Assembly: GCA_024195265.1 (NCBI GenBank)
Contig: JAJLRJ010000009.1
Span: 30,643,210 to 30,707,209, forward strand
DNA length: 64,000 bases
Direction: 5' to 3'
Origin: Dendrophyllia cribrosa
Taxonomy: Eukaryota; Cnidaria; Anthozoa; Scleractinia; Dendrophylliidae
Both the position numbers and the translations under genes were made by a program. The notes beneath the pieces are model-generated. The model ran no database searches. It worked only from the letters and a program-made list of their open reading frames with translations, and was not told the origin of the DNA. This document shows, piece by piece, positions 21,801 through 40,823 of this stretch (positions within the stretch are counted from its first letter, which is position 1; each line of letters begins with the position of its first letter).

Positions 21801-24800
21801 GCTGTCGTGACACTTCAGTAACGATGTTTTGCCGGAAGTGAGAGTAGCCGGAAGTCACTAAACCGGAAGTGTAAAAAGCAAAGCTGTGAACCGGAAATGC
21901 ACAATTTAAAATATGCGTTAATAAATTTGCATGCAAAATCGTGACACAAAAAAAAAATAAAAACGAAGCCCATTTTATAACTCATGCCGCTACGCGCATG
22001 AGTAATGAGACCTTAACAGCAGACTCCGAGCACCGACAGATTAATGATTTGCATACTGTACTACTGTAGTTCAGTTTTGTTGAAAATTATGAAATTTGGC
22101 ACCACCCTGGATATCTCTAACCCCCGCTAACTGAATTGCTTTCTTTTAAATATCCCACAGGTCTTGTCAAGGATGGCAGCAAAACATTAAGAGAATTAAA
22201 TGTAACAAATGGAGTCAAAATGATGGTCGTAGGTTCAACCATGAATGATGTCATGAAAGTTACCCCTCCTCCCCCAGGGGCTTTAAAAGAAGAAAAAACG
22301 GCTTCAGGTACTAGTAGGGTAGGGTGGGATGAGAGATGATGTATTAAATTACAAAATAATCCTCATTTATGCATGAACAATGTAATCAACTGTTCTGTAA
22401 CTCAGTCTATGGGCAATTTCCCTTAGGGACGGACCATTAGAAAAATGATTGGGGGGGGGGGGGGGGGAGGCAAATACAATAAAGAAATTGTGCAAGCCAG
22501 GGAAAATTCAAAAAAAATGCACAGCATTCAAAAGAAAAAGAAAAATATTCCTACATCGACTCTCCCAACTATTTCTTACCATCAAAAAGAAAAAAGACTT
22601 GTGCAAAAGACTTAACTCCCCCCCTCCCCCCACAAATAAATTCCTGCACAGCCGATGGAGGAAAACAAAAAATATTCATGAGAGCTGAAAAATCCCCCCC
22701 CCCATAACTTTTCTAATGGTCCATCCCTTAGATCTGCATCATTTTGCAAGGCTGTGCTCTAAGAGTTACCATAGGGAGCCCAAAGGGAGTCCAACTAGAA
22801 AATGTAAGGCACCCAGCAGTTAAGCTATGTGTAAAAACTCAGTTTTTCTGGTCGCCCAAAGACAAATTTAAAGTTAGTCACCTGTGTCACCCGGGCACTG
22901 CTAGAGTGCAGCCCTGTTTTGGCACAGTAAGTTATCCCTGATAACCCACCTCCAATGGTAAAAAAGGGTCACACACGAGCTGCCGGTGCCCCACTCAGCT
23001 GAAGCGTAACCCCGGTTTCCGTAGCATGACACAGCTAGGAGTATTGCTACTCCCCCCTGAATGGGATACTAGTCTATCTCAGGATTAATCCCAGCATTTT
23101 GTCATCGGTACCCATTTATACACCTGGGTGGAGAGAGACAATGTTGAATGAAGTTTCTTGAATGTCTAAATAGACAACATTATGGTGGAGACCAGGGGCC
23201 AGTTGCATAAAACTTAACGCCAGACGTAACAGCTAACGTCAGGCGTTCAGCCCAGTCAAAGTTACTATTTTAATGTCAGACGCTTGCATTTAAGTCCGAC
23301 ATTAAGTTTTATGCAACTGGCCCCAGGCCTTGACCCACTCACCTTTGGATCTGAAATCCAGTACTCTCACCACGCCTCCACTGCCACCTCCAATGACTTA
23401 ACTAAACTAAGATGTCAATTCTAGCTTTTTTAAATCATATATTTTCCTTTTTCTCCTTTTATCTTCCTTGCAGCTTCTTCAAAGGAACCTCTTTCTAAAC
23501 AAAAGGTTTATATATGTGATGATCAGTATTATCTTGTTTTTCTTCTTCAGTTCTTTTGCACATTTTTTGTTTTTGTTGGAGAGTTACACCGATGAATGAT
23601 TGTAATTTCTCTGATTTTCAGATGCATAAGAAAGTTTTAGATAAAGGAAAACCCGAAGATGTCATGCCAGGAATAAAGAATAAAAAAGTACCAGTATTAT
23701 TTTCTTTTTTCTTGAGTTAATTAATTTATCCATGCCACATTAACAGGATAGTTTCTTGTGATACCAGATGTCATTTTGTGGGTGTGGCTCAAATTCATTT
23801 CACCCTGAAAAAGTACCAATTCTAAACCAACACATGTTATATTCTGCCATATTTTTTAGTTCAATACCCTAAAACATACTGCTACCCTGAAAAAGTACCA
23901 ATTCTAAACCAACACATGTTATATTCTGCCATATTTTTTAGTTCAATACCCTAAAACATACTGCTATAATTTTAACAGTAGTCATTTTAGATTTCAGTAC
24001 ACTTAACAGTACCAATCTTTCCCCTAGATGTACGATGATCACCCCCGTCATTTTTATGTGGTGTCCCCCACTCTCCGGGTTTCTCTGCCCCTTACTCCTT
24101 TTGAAACTTGCCACAGAAGCAGGCAATAACCTTTTATCTGTTTCATATTTTTACAGGAAAAGTTACCGAATATTCCAATAGCTGGGATGTATAACAAATA
24201 TGGTGGAAAAGTTAGATTAACGTTTAAACTTGAGTTGGATCAACTTTGGATTGGAACAAAAGGTATTGTGTGTAGTTGATGTGTTGTACATGGTATGGGA
24301 ATGCTGGAAAGATGTGATTTCGATATTGATTTTTTTAAATTTATTTATTTGCACTACAAAGAAACACTTACAGAGCAATACCTACAAACACTAATATTAC
24401 TGAACACTACTTACAATACAATACATCAACAATACCAAGAATATACAATTAACAGTTCACAACTTACAATCTTGGCACTAATCACGTAAAACCTAACACT
24501 GGAGCAGTTTTCAATTGAGTGTCGTAAAACCAAAACCAAAGTAATTACTCTGACCAATCACAGCAGTCGTAAACAATCCAATGAACCAATCAGAGCTCGA
24601 AGCAATTACATGTCGGCGGCGCCAAGCGCGGGAAAACGCGTGCGAGCAAGTCACGATTGGTTTTGGTTTTACTTCTGATTGGTTGAGAAAGTGGCGCGAG
24701 ATTTTTTAGCCAATCACAAAGCGTAGCAATGCAAAACCAAAGCAATTGTGTAATTACTTTCGACACTCAATTGAAAACTGCTCTATTTGTAAACAAGATA

Positions 24801-25587
24801 TTACATACAATAAACTAATACAGTGGCAACGGGCTTTGGAATAAATTAATGTTGATGATCCTGGCCAAGACTTGATTTCCGCCACTCACTTGGGTCTGGT
24901 TTAGCACGGGCTTTTGTGCTTGAAAAACACCTGGAAATCATGGAACATCGAGATTAATTATGATTTTTATTTTTTTATTTGCAGAACGAACAGAAAAGAT
25001 ACCAATGGGTTCAATAAAAAATGTTGTCTCTGAACCAATTGAAGGCCATGAGGAGTACCACATGTTGGTAAGCTGAACAGTCAATATAAACCAACGCAAA
25101 GTCATGTTTTTTGTTAGAGCAGGGACACTGGCACCTTTACTCGGCTATTTCAATTCTTTTCCCGGCTATTTCTCAGGAAAATGTGCTAAGATATTTGAAC
25201 AAAGAACTGCTAAAGTTGATGAGCTTGGTCTTTATTACGAGTGAAATAAAACTTGCTTTGCTAATAATGCCTCTTTCATAGCAGTTAAAATGAAAACCTA
25301 AATTGGTCAGAAATGGCCTAAAATGCACACTTTGGACCTCAACATTTCAAAAAAAAATTGCGGGATTTTACCAGTTATTTTAAGATGCTGGTTTGTGGTC
25401 CGGCCAGAATTTCATTAATACTGTTATGCTTTAGTGCAGTTAGTAAAGGTTTGACTGGGTTTGTTCTCCGCTGCAGGCCATTCAGCTTGGACCAACAGAG
25501 GCATCTCGTTATTGGATCTATTGGGTACCTTCACAATATGTGGATGCTATAAAGGACACCATTCTTGGCAAATGGCAACCCTTCTAG
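15894..25587 (+). CDS. UBFD1: Ubiquitin domain-containing protein UBFD1, 9 exons, complete
   Basis: Exons: 15894-15912, 16023-16334, 18532-18567, 22161-22307, 23474-23505, 23622-23687, 24157-24262, 24985-25067, 25477-25587. They total 912 nt, giving 303 residues plus stop; human UBFD1 has 309. All junctions are GT-AG and in frame. Seen: an acidic, poorly conserved N terminus (about residues 7-80); a ubiquitin-like fold (about 82-147) with LPVSMQKLMYKG and ending MMVVGST; the KVLDKGKPEDVMP linker; and the conserved C-terminal domain with MYNKYGGKVRLTFK, LWIGTKERTEK, NVVSEPIEGHEEYHM and YWIYWVPSQYVDAIKDT. Known: UBFD1 is a conserved ubiquitin-like protein that binds polyubiquitin and has been linked to NF-kB signalling; its exact function is unsettled. 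The start is chosen because exon 1 joins in phase to exon 2. It is head to head with NUBP1. Intron 2 contains a Penelope-like element and intron 4 an interrupted SINE. Confidence 0.95.
16891..16925 (-). ncRNA. Hammerhead-ribozyme-like motif in PLE terminus (minus arm)
   Basis: On the minus strand the order is CCGACGA, a short stem-loop (GGGCTAGCGCT), CGAAAC, then GTCAGC. This matches the hammerhead core CUGANGA-stem II-GAAA-GUC except for one U-to-C change. Hammerheads with a minimal stem III are reported in Penelope-like terminal repeats. Activity is doubtful given the core change. Confidence 0.45.
18323..18358 (+). ncRNA. Hammerhead-ribozyme-like motif in PLE terminus (plus arm)
   Basis: Inverted twin of the motif at 16891-16925, on the plus strand, with the same CCGACGA, stem-loop, CGAAAC and GTCAGC order. 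The two motifs sit near the outer ends of the 356-bp inverted arms. Confidence 0.45.
18600..18772. mobile_element. Hairpin MITE, TATGTTGTGGTT family, copy 1
   Basis: ATATGTTGTGGTTCAATTTT and the inverse near 18765 enclose a palindrome with TTTTCCTTTG and TAATGAGTCTGAG. It starts 33 bp after UBFD1 exon 18532-18567. Confidence 0.75.
18911..18956 (+). mobile_element. Solo pogo/Tigger-type terminal repeat
   Basis: The sequence GTTGAACCTCGATTATCCGG, followed by a second GATTATCCGGAC, is the classic pogo/Tigger end. No matching opposite end was found in UBFD1 intron 3. Confidence 0.55.
18957..22160. other. UBFD1 intron 3, mostly unannotated sequence
   Basis: After the pogo-type end at 18911-18956 little is recognisable. 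An open stretch at 19427-19627 (LFLAVMKKHYLTSHANRRLV, then LRNLLSDPSIQQLLLILQQ) ends beside GTAAGTGAG, like an exon with a donor, but no acceptor or homologue was identified. 19790-19985 is a C-rich repeat. 19990-22130 is plain AT-rich sequence to my eye. Confidence 0.4.
22434..22733. mobile_element. MITE with GGACGGACCATTAGAAAAA ends
   Basis: GGACGGACCATTAGAAAAAT and its near inverse (TTTTCTAATGGTCCATCC), each beside CTTAG, suggest a short target duplication. Contains a G tract (22451-22467) and C tracts. UBFD1 intron 4. Confidence 0.6.
22950..23400 (-). mobile_element. tRNA-derived SINE interrupted by a MITE
   Basis: The minus strand begins near 23395 with GAGGTGGCAGTGGAGGCGTG and an A-box-like GTGGTGAGAGTACTGG, and continues after the MITE with GGTGTATAAATGGGTACCG and an AT-poor body. 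UBFD1 intron 4. Confidence 0.55.
23195..23328. mobile_element. Hairpin MITE (GGGGCCAGTTGCATAAAAC ends) inside a SINE
   Basis: GGGGCCAGTTGCATAAAACT and AGTTTTATGCAACTGGCCCC are perfect inverses. Internal AACGCCAGACG words occur. It splits the SINE of 22950-23400. Confidence 0.75.
23802..23965. repeat. Tandem duplication, period 82 bp
   Basis: Copies at 23802-23883 and 23884-23965 (ACCCTGAAAAAGTACCAATT…) look identical. The unit belongs to a repeat that also occurs inversely at about 30800-30910. UBFD1 intron 6. Confidence 0.85.
24502..24784. mobile_element. MITE, GAGCAGTTTTCAATTGAGTG family, copy 2
   Basis: Same ends and interior order as copy 1, with a few base differences, here in UBFD1 intron 7. 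The CCAAT-rich interior could act as a promoter-like sequence, but nothing shows it does. Confidence 0.8.
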
Positions 25588-25893
25588 ACTCCACTCAAGA
25601 ATGAACTTAGAAGTGGTGCCATTCGAGATAAGATGTGATGACTTGCTGTTAAGTTCACTTGCAACATAAGAACAAGTTAATCATGAGCCGTGTTGGTTCA
25701 GATTACATGTATGTCGACATGATTGATCACAGATAGGATTTATTTTTGGAAGTACAGAGGTGTCATGTACCACCATGCCGAGAGAAACATGGTGTGAACT
25801 GAGAGCTGCTTTGTAGATTTTGCGTTTTGTCGCTGTTTGAATTAAGTTATCAAAAGGGCAGGGAAATGGGGTTGTCCAATGCGCAGGAGGAAT

Positions 25894-25894
<1 letters not shown>

Positions 25895-25931
<37 letters not shown>
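25895..25931 (+). repeat. C37 homopolymer tract
   Basis: Just downstream of the UBFD1 stop (about 310 bp), possibly within its 3'UTR. It gives a false poly-Gly ORF on the minus strand. Confidence 0.9.
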
Positions 25932-25933
<2 letters not shown>

Positions 25934-26006
25934 TCCCTCCTCTTTCTATCCATCTCTCAGTCAGTTTGGCTGGTTTTGTGGTTTTGGAGCAGTTTTACCA
26001 TAGACC

Positions 26007-26182
26007 GTATTCATAAATGGCGGCCGATTAATTATTCTTTTATATTCATGCTAATCAGCCTACCAAGCCTCGTCAGCATGGCCAAAATTCAAAATAATTT
26101 TTGCTCTAAAATGAGGCTAGGTAGGCTGATTAGCATGAATATAAAAGAATAATAAATCCGCCGCCATTTACGAATAAGGTGT
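26007..26182. mobile_element. Hairpin MITE (CATAAATGGCGGCCGATTAA ends)
   Basis: Inverted arms with ATTCTTTTATATTCATGC and CTAATCAGCCTACC flank a short centre. Confidence 0.7.
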
Positions 26183-26445
26183 ATAAAGTTGCGAAAGTTA
26201 CGACTTTCTATAAGTAAAAAGAAAAAAAGGAAAAGTCACTATAAAATTTGATAATTGTTTTAAAAATAAATCTTGAAAATTAAAGCCCGTACTATTTTCT
26301 TATAAAGCGCGCGAGCGAAAAAAAGACCACGGAAGGTTTAATGAGCAACAAAGAAAGGAACGTTAGGTATTTTTCTATGTAGCTGTTATTTAGGTGGTCA
26401 CGCTACGCCTCCCCAGAAGGTTGAAGTGATCAGGACTCAAATTAA

Positions 26446-26835
26446 AGGGGAAATGTCACGGAGATTTTGTGTTCTCATCAAAACTGCACTAAATTGTAAC
26501 TAGCTACCTTTGCTTATACATGAAAATGATCTGAGAAAACATGGAGGCGAAAATATGGAGCCATTCCTCGCAGGAAGTACAAACCAGAATCAATTTCTAG
26601 CAATTTTTAACCAGACATACGCGGGGGAGAGCTTGAAAAATTTGGCCAATTGTTTTCCAAGTTGCAATCCATTTCCATCCTGGCCATCCACAACCAGTGA
26701 CAACCAATGCTAGTTTCTGTGCACTCTAAGAGTAATTGTTAACAAAACTGGACCATTATTTTTAGATTTCTAGAATTACAAATATATTTTTTTGATTTTC
26801 AAAGTTACACTTAAGAAAGGTGACATTGCCCGTTT
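26446..26835. mobile_element. Probable TTAA MITE, AGGGGAAATGTCAC family (right end decayed)
   Basis: TTAA 26442-26445, then AGGGGAAATGTCACGGAG. The right end GTGACATTGCCCGTT is followed by TCAA rather than TTAA. It lies in the UBFD1-TVP23 gap. Confidence 0.5.
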
Positions 26836-27036
26836 CAAATACAAGCTGGTCAAAGACATTTTTAACTTTATTTATTTTTTTCTTTAACTTGCGTTTAGAG
26901 CTTATTTTCAAGCGTTTTCAAGTCGCTCGGAAAAATAGTTCCTTTTTTTCGCGTTTCCAGATTAGAGAATACCCTGGGCGCCAGAGGCTTTACTCGTGCT
27001 CTCATCTCTCTCATATTACACGCCTCTTACGTCTTA

Positions 27037-27214
27037 GGGGGTGTTTACATGACACCGGGGCGACTTTCGCGCCGGGGCGAGTTCACTCCGGTTCCCTCTT
27101 ATGGCTCTACATTTGTTTACATGATACCACCAAATGTAGAGCCATAAGAGGGAACCGGAGTGAACTCACCCCGGCGCGAAAGTCGCCCCGGTGTCATGTA
27201 AACACCCTCTTAGC
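27037..27214. mobile_element. Near-perfect 178-bp palindrome
   Basis: GGGGTGTTTACATGACACCG to the centre near 27125, and its inverse back out. The arms are about 85 bp and GC-rich (GGGGCGACTTTCGCGCCGGG). It is a hairpin MITE in the UBFD1-TVP23 gap. It explains the ORFs at 26820-27284 and 27166-27481. Confidence 0.8.
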
Positions 27215-27795
27215 TTCGCTGCTCTTTGCCGGCCTCCGCGAAAGAATGCTGCGAGAGAACCTTTGCCTTTGGTACTCAGGGTAATTAGGGAATGGTCTTG
27301 CAAGCGAAACAAAAATAGAGCCTGATCGAAGAGAACGAAAACAACGGCTGTAAACAAAGCAACCTGCCCGTACAAATACATCTAATGAAGGTTTACCTTT
27401 CTTGGTAATAAAAATGTTTATGTATGTTTTATTATCGTTATTGACGTAATCGGGATTTGCGATTACCAGGCGACTACCCAAGGGTAAATCTCAGTTCCAA
27501 TAATAAAAAAATAAACACCATGGAAATTGCTTTATATGATTTGTATCCACCCGTTGAGGTGTAATCTATCAGAAAACTTACCGACGGATTCCTACTTTTT
27601 TTAGCTTGAAGCCCGGAGTGAGAAAGGAGCGAGGACTAGAAGCGTTGAGCGAGTTAAGCAGACTGGAGCAAATATGTAAATTTTCACTCTATCGGTCGAT
27701 CGGCTGTATAACATGGAGCCCGCGATATGAAAAAATTCACCTGCCTTTCCCGTTGGGACGGTGTTGTAGGGATGGGTGAGCGGGTAGTTAGACAA

Positions 27796-27800
27796 AAGGT

Positions 27801-27861
<61 letters not shown>

Positions 27862-27864
27862 GGG
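27796..27864 (+). repeat. (TG)n microsatellite joined to a G20 tract
   Basis: About 24 GT units are followed directly by 20 G. The antisense (CA)n gives the false His/Thr-rich ORF at 27601-27954. Confidence 0.95.
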
Positions 27865-28244
27865 ACGTCTCGTATTCACAAAATCATTATGGTAATCGGC
27901 TCCTTTATGCGCCCACTTTACTTGAAGTAACCTCGTCATCATCATCATCATCAATCTTTATTTATTCACGAATATCCTATCATATAGTTATGGTCTCCTA
28001 AGAGTCGTGATTAACATTAACGACATTAAACTAAAAGTTTTAAATATAGAACTACTAAATTACACGTAAGAATAAAATGCTATAAAAACTTAAATGATCA
28101 TTGTTTCTTTATAATCTTTCCCATACAAAGAGGTTTTAAAATCGCTCAAGTTGGGCCGCCGGCTGTCTGATCTCTAAGGGGATCTTGTTCCACAGAACAG
28201 ATTCCCTGTAGTGTAAGCTACCTTTGGCGTATTCAGTTCTCGGT

Positions 28245-28514
28245 CTGGGAATAATAATAAAAAATATATATCCTTTATTTACCTTCGGCAGTGTTAATAG
28301 CACAAGTGCTAGTGGGACCGAGCATTCAAATTAAACATAACGTTTTAAAAATCCCAACTGGCAGGAGACAAACCAGTTGGCAATTTTACAAGCGTGGCCG
28401 AGGAGTTGAACTCGGGTCTACCGTGAAACAATTCCATCTGGTGGTCAGAGCGGGACTTGAACCCGGGACCTACGGATTTCAAGTCTGGCGCCCTAACCAC
28501 TCGACCACGCTGCC
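28245..28514 (-). mobile_element. tRNA(Ser)-like SINE with TTATTATT tail
   Basis: The minus strand opens GGCAGCGTGGTCGAGTGGTT, has GACTTGAAATCC in the anticodon position and GGTCCCGGGTTCAAGTCCCG (B box). It continues for about 190 bp and ends in GGATATATA and TTATTATT. The variable arm is too short for a real serine tRNA. Confidence 0.7.
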
Positions 28515-28904
28515 TACTAATGTAACAATGTTGTAACAATTTGACTCAGAGTTTCTAAGATTATGTGTGTGTGTATATTTGAAATATTGGTAAAAATCTG
28601 CCTTAAATACAATGGGGAAAGATGGATTTTATACATAAAACCTCTATTTGTTTATCAGATGTTTAAGGGCTAAACACCATGTTGCATGTGATTTGCTTAC
28701 AACACGGCTGTGACATGAATAGACTGCTAGCAGTCCCTCGCTGGATCGTCGAGCGGGCGTAGAATCTAAATCTAAATCGAATGCTGTGCAAAGCTCCCAC
28801 ATGGGGTATATGTGCATCGGGAACGGTCAGCGGTCATTCAATTATAGTAATGGCTTTCACAGATTAAATCGTCAATGTCTTGGTCTCGCATAAGGGAGGA
28901 CTTA

Positions 28905-29509
28905 CAGTCAAACCGGATGTCCTTTTGCGGGCAACTTTGCAAACTTCTGCTGCAACATTGGTATTTTGATTGACAGTTTGCTTCGAGCAAGTTGGAAGTT
29001 TCGCGAGCAAGTTCCTATTTCAAACTTGTTGTCAGTTGCAAATTGCGAATATTGTTAAAACACGTCCTTCTTCAGTTATGGCTCACGTACATCGCAATAA
29101 TACCACCTCGGTTGAGAAAAGAGAAAGAATAATGGTCACGTCTGGTGTAAAACAATTAAAGAACAAATCGCAAGCGGCATTATTGGATTATCAAGGCAAA
29201 CTGTATCCAATATTGTAAACAGATTTTTACAACACGAGATGTATTTTCCCGGTAAACCTGGCTGGAAGGAACGAATAGTTTCTACTCCGGACATCGTAGA
29301 GTTTGTGAAATACTGCAAGGTAACCAAACCAAGTACTTTCAATTCAGAAATCCGGCAACTGACAGCAAGTTTGAAATAGGAACTTGCTCGCGAAAGTTGC
29401 AACTTGCTCGCACAACTTCCAACTTGCTCGAAGCAAACTGTCAATCAAAATACCAATGTTGCGGCGGAAATTTGCAAAGTTGCCCGCAAAAGAACATCCG
29501 GTTTGACTG
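28905..29509 (+). mobile_element. Tc1/IS630-like element with long TIRs and broken transposase
   Basis: It starts CAGTCAAACCGGATGT and ends with the inverse, with TA at 28903-28904 and 29510-29511. The inverted arms are about 155 bp. Between them lies the 5' part of a transposase: a first frame from ATG 29078, then, after a frame change near 29150, a helix-turn-helix-like stretch (ASGIIGLSRQTVSNIVNRF). The catalytic DDE part is absent, so it is a deletion derivative. Confidence 0.75.
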
Positions 29510-29514
29510 TAAAG

Positions 29515-29790
29515 CAGTCAACTTAAGAAGCGTTCTGAATGTGAGAGGGCATATGGTTCCACTCTGGGGCAGTGCGAGCAAAGAATGATGCTCTGTAACA
29601 ACTCTTGAGCTGAGCGCTAGGATATTCCTGAAGTGGTTGGGATTGTCTAGTAGCACGCCCACTCCTGACCAGAATCTGACTTTCAACGTCCACAAGGCCG
29701 TGGACAATCTTATACATCAGGGATAGGCTGCTGGCGGACAGCCCTGCGCGCTTCGAGGCTCTGCCATCCGAGATCGCATATCATTTGCGT
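29515..29790 (-). mobile_element. LINE 3' fragment (end of a non-LTR reverse transcriptase)
   Basis: The minus-strand translation gives LGWQSLEARRAG, then MYKIVHGLVDV, then FFARTAPEWNHMP. This is the usual C-terminal pattern of CR1/L2-type and related LINE reverse transcriptases. The upstream RT body is missing. It directly abuts the Tc1-like element at 28905-29509. Confidence 0.7.
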
Positions 29791-30687
29791 GACACTAGAT
29801 TCTCTTTTGTAGTCGCCTTTTACCGCAAAATGTGACGAATTGCTCTAATGGTTAGACAACGAATATTAATAATAAACAGAGTTTAGTGCCGACAATAAAA
29901 AGACCAGTCTCAATCATACAAAGTTTGTCCTTCGTTTTCCTTCAAAGAAGTGATCATGCAGCAAACGCAAAATTTGCGAGCAACGAAGTCATGAGGTGCG
30001 TGGCAGTGAATTCTGTGTTGCATTCTTGTGAAAAGCCCGCGTCGCTAGGCCTGCCATTGTTGATCTAACGGAGGAAATCCTGACAGACTGAATCCGGATA
30101 GATTTTAAGTTCATGGATGGAAGCCCACCCCCGCACCCCCGGGACTTGATGGCTATGCTACATGGGACAACCAACCGACAGGTCACAGAAACCACAATTA
30201 ACCAACAAAATCTTAAGCAATCTTGAACCAACCAGTGACCGCTGGCCGACCCATTGCCAGATTAGTGTATACTAGAAGCAATTAAAAATTAAAGAAGAAA
30301 CGGGGGATTGAGAGGTCAGATACCACTAACTTGCTGCAGCCGAACGCCCCTAGCAAGTTGCATTGCCTATCTTCAAAGCTCCTGTCATCACAACCATCAT
30401 TGTATGAGACGGGAAGGGTTGGAGCAGGTTGCAGCAGAAGAAAACTGGGTTAGAGTAAAATTGAAGACGGACTCTGGGATTTAGAAACATACGGAAATAA
30501 AAACATAGTGAGCAAAGCTGATACAAGGTAGAACAATTAACAGCTGTCCACGGTTGCATTTTGGCTTTCAGTTTGGGCTCTATCATGTCGTTGTCGCGTT
30601 AATTGTTCTACGTAGTATCAGCTTTGCTCACTTTGTTTGTATTACTATTTTTGGCTGATCAGATCTTCTATAGATCCTACGTGGGGA

Positions 30688-31013
30688 GGGGGGGACTCCC
30701 ATATAAAAATGACGGGGGTGCTCGTCGTACCTTTTAGGGGTCAAAATTTGGAGATTGGTACCACTTAGGGTACTAAAATCTAAAATGACCACCATTAGAA
30801 TTATCGCGGTACCTTCTAGGGTATGAGCTGAAAACATATGACAGAATATGATATGTGTTGTTTTAGAATTGGTACTTCTTAGGGGTAAAAATTATTTTGA
30901 GCCACGCCCATCAAACGAGATTATGGTACCTTTTAGGATGTTTTTCGAAAATTTCCGACGAGCACCCCCGTCATTTTTATATGGGAGTCCCCCCCCCCCC
31001 CCCCTCCCCCCCG
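30688..31013. mobile_element. Element with GGGGGGACTCCCATATAAAA inverted ends
   Basis: GGGACTCCCATATAAAAATG, then ACGGGGGTGCTCGTCG, is mirrored at 30955-30990 before a C tract. The internal TGGTACC…TTAGGG words match 23780-24060. Confidence 0.7.
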
Positions 31014-31088
31014 GGCTACGTACTCCAGCAGCATTTTCGTTCGCGATCCTTTGCTTCTTGTTCTACACGGAAATAAACCGTGCGTAGT

Positions 31089-31250
31089 AGCAGGGGTGGA
31101 TACAGGGGCGGTAGATTGGGTGGCTAGCCACCCCCTTTAGACCGTCGGTTTTAACAGTTTTCTTTTTAATTTCAACGACGAAAATTCTCATAGACTTAGG
31201 CATATACCCGTAGCCACCCTCCATAAAAAATTCCTGGATCCACCCCTGAG
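31089..31250. mobile_element. hAT-like MITE (CAGGGGTGGATCCAGGAATTT ends)
   Basis: CAGGGGTGGATACAGGGG at the left and the inverse of CAGGGGTGGATCCAGGAATT at the right. GGCTAGCCACCC palindromic interior. No clear 8-bp duplication seen. Confidence 0.55.
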
Positions 31251-31480
31251 TGGAGAGATCTTAGGACATGAAGGACAGTCATCACTGACAAGTCCAAGAT
31301 CAAAAACGTTCTGTATCACGAAGTATATATTTTATATATAAATCTATTAAATTTGCCGGGCGCAGTTTGCTGCGTTCTTTGCGGATCGTATTTGAAAGTT
31401 AGTTGTGTGGGTTGCCTGTGCGTTCTTACCCTCAACAAACTGCCACGTCTTGTGGCGGTCAGCGGTCATCAATTATCAAG

Positions 31481-39738
<8,258 letters not shown>

Positions 39739-39798
39739 CAGCAGAGAACTACCGGACTTATAACTTAAACAACTGGAATGTATAAAATATATAGTACA

Positions 39799-40061
39799 CA
39801 GTCGAACCTCCCGTAAGGACCACCAAAAATGCAAAGCTAAGGTGGTCGCTTACAGGAGGTGATCATTTACGAGAGGTCAGACCACATTATTACCTGTTAG
39901 TGGTAATTTCAATACAGTCATACAAAACACTTATCAGTGGAAACTGTTTTATCATATAGAAGTTATGGTGCATTGAAAGTGGTCATGGTCGCTTACGAGA
40001 GGTTTCAACTATAATGATAGTTGCTTACAAGAGGTGGTCATGCATGGATCATGTTCAACTG
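39799..40061. mobile_element. Pogo/Tigger-like solo MITE
   Basis: It begins CAGTCGAACCTCCCGTAAGG and ends GTTCAACTG. Subterminal motifs (GGTGGTCGCTTAC, TTACGAGAGGT) recur inside. The TA target duplication is not clean. It lies about 40 bp downstream of the TVP23 coding end, perhaps in its 3'UTR. Confidence 0.6.
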
Positions 40062-40823
40062 TTGTTAACAAAATTATTGTACAATATATTGTACAATATC
40101 TCTGAACAGTTACTCAAAACATCATAATTTTTGTAACGTGAGAAAGAAGTGTAAGTTAAAACAAGGAATCATGATTATTCAATCAGGTTTAAGAACATGA
40201 TTTCTTTCTAGCATGGGCAAACGTCCCGTTTTCCACGCTACACGCTTTTACATGCTAGGAAATGTGATAAAAAATAATGGAGGCCAATCAGGCTACTGAA
40301 ACTACACAGTCATGAAAATAGTGTACATAACAGTTAAACACGAAGTTCCAGTATAAAAGGAGCCTGGCCTGGCCGTTCTCACCTCCAGTCGTCAATCAAC
40401 CACTGAAACCTTAACAACTGACAAAAAACATGCATCATAACTAAAGACCATTGCTAACACAACTTGGAAAAACTTTATGAAAGTTATATTGATCAGAAGT
40501 ATTTATGAACTTCTATTTCTTTTTTTGCTTAGGTAAAATCTTGGTTTAATTAGATTTTTTAAGCAAATTTTATTTAAAGGACGCCCAAGTTAACCACGTT
40601 TTGTGACTGAAAGATGCCTTAATTTGCATTTCACACCCTTTAAGCCTTTTATACCAGAACTTCGTGTTTAAGAACGCCTGGTATTTTGATGCATACAATG
40701 TATATCGCTTGTGAATCATGTTTTTTTCGGACACCCTGTACTTTGTCCATACAATAGTTTAATTAGGGTGTCTTCTTTTATCCTACCACAAAACCAAAAA
40801 CGTTTTGTAAACTTTCAGTCCTG

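Larger units (their letters stand above)
25588..31480. other. UBFD1-TVP23 intergenic region
   Basis: Filled by MITEs, a SINE, a Tc1-like element and a LINE end, annotated separately. No exon of a cellular gene is recognised. 29850-30650 holds no clear feature apart from a short inverted pair near 30475-30640 (TTAATTGTTCTACGTAG/ACAAGGTAGAACAATTAA). Confidence 0.6.

Noticed and set aside
27601..27954. His/Thr-rich 117-codon ORF
   Set aside because: Antisense of the (TG)n-G20 repeat.
28440..28514. Serine tRNA gene
   Set aside because: The long variable arm is missing and a SINE body with a TTATT tail follows.
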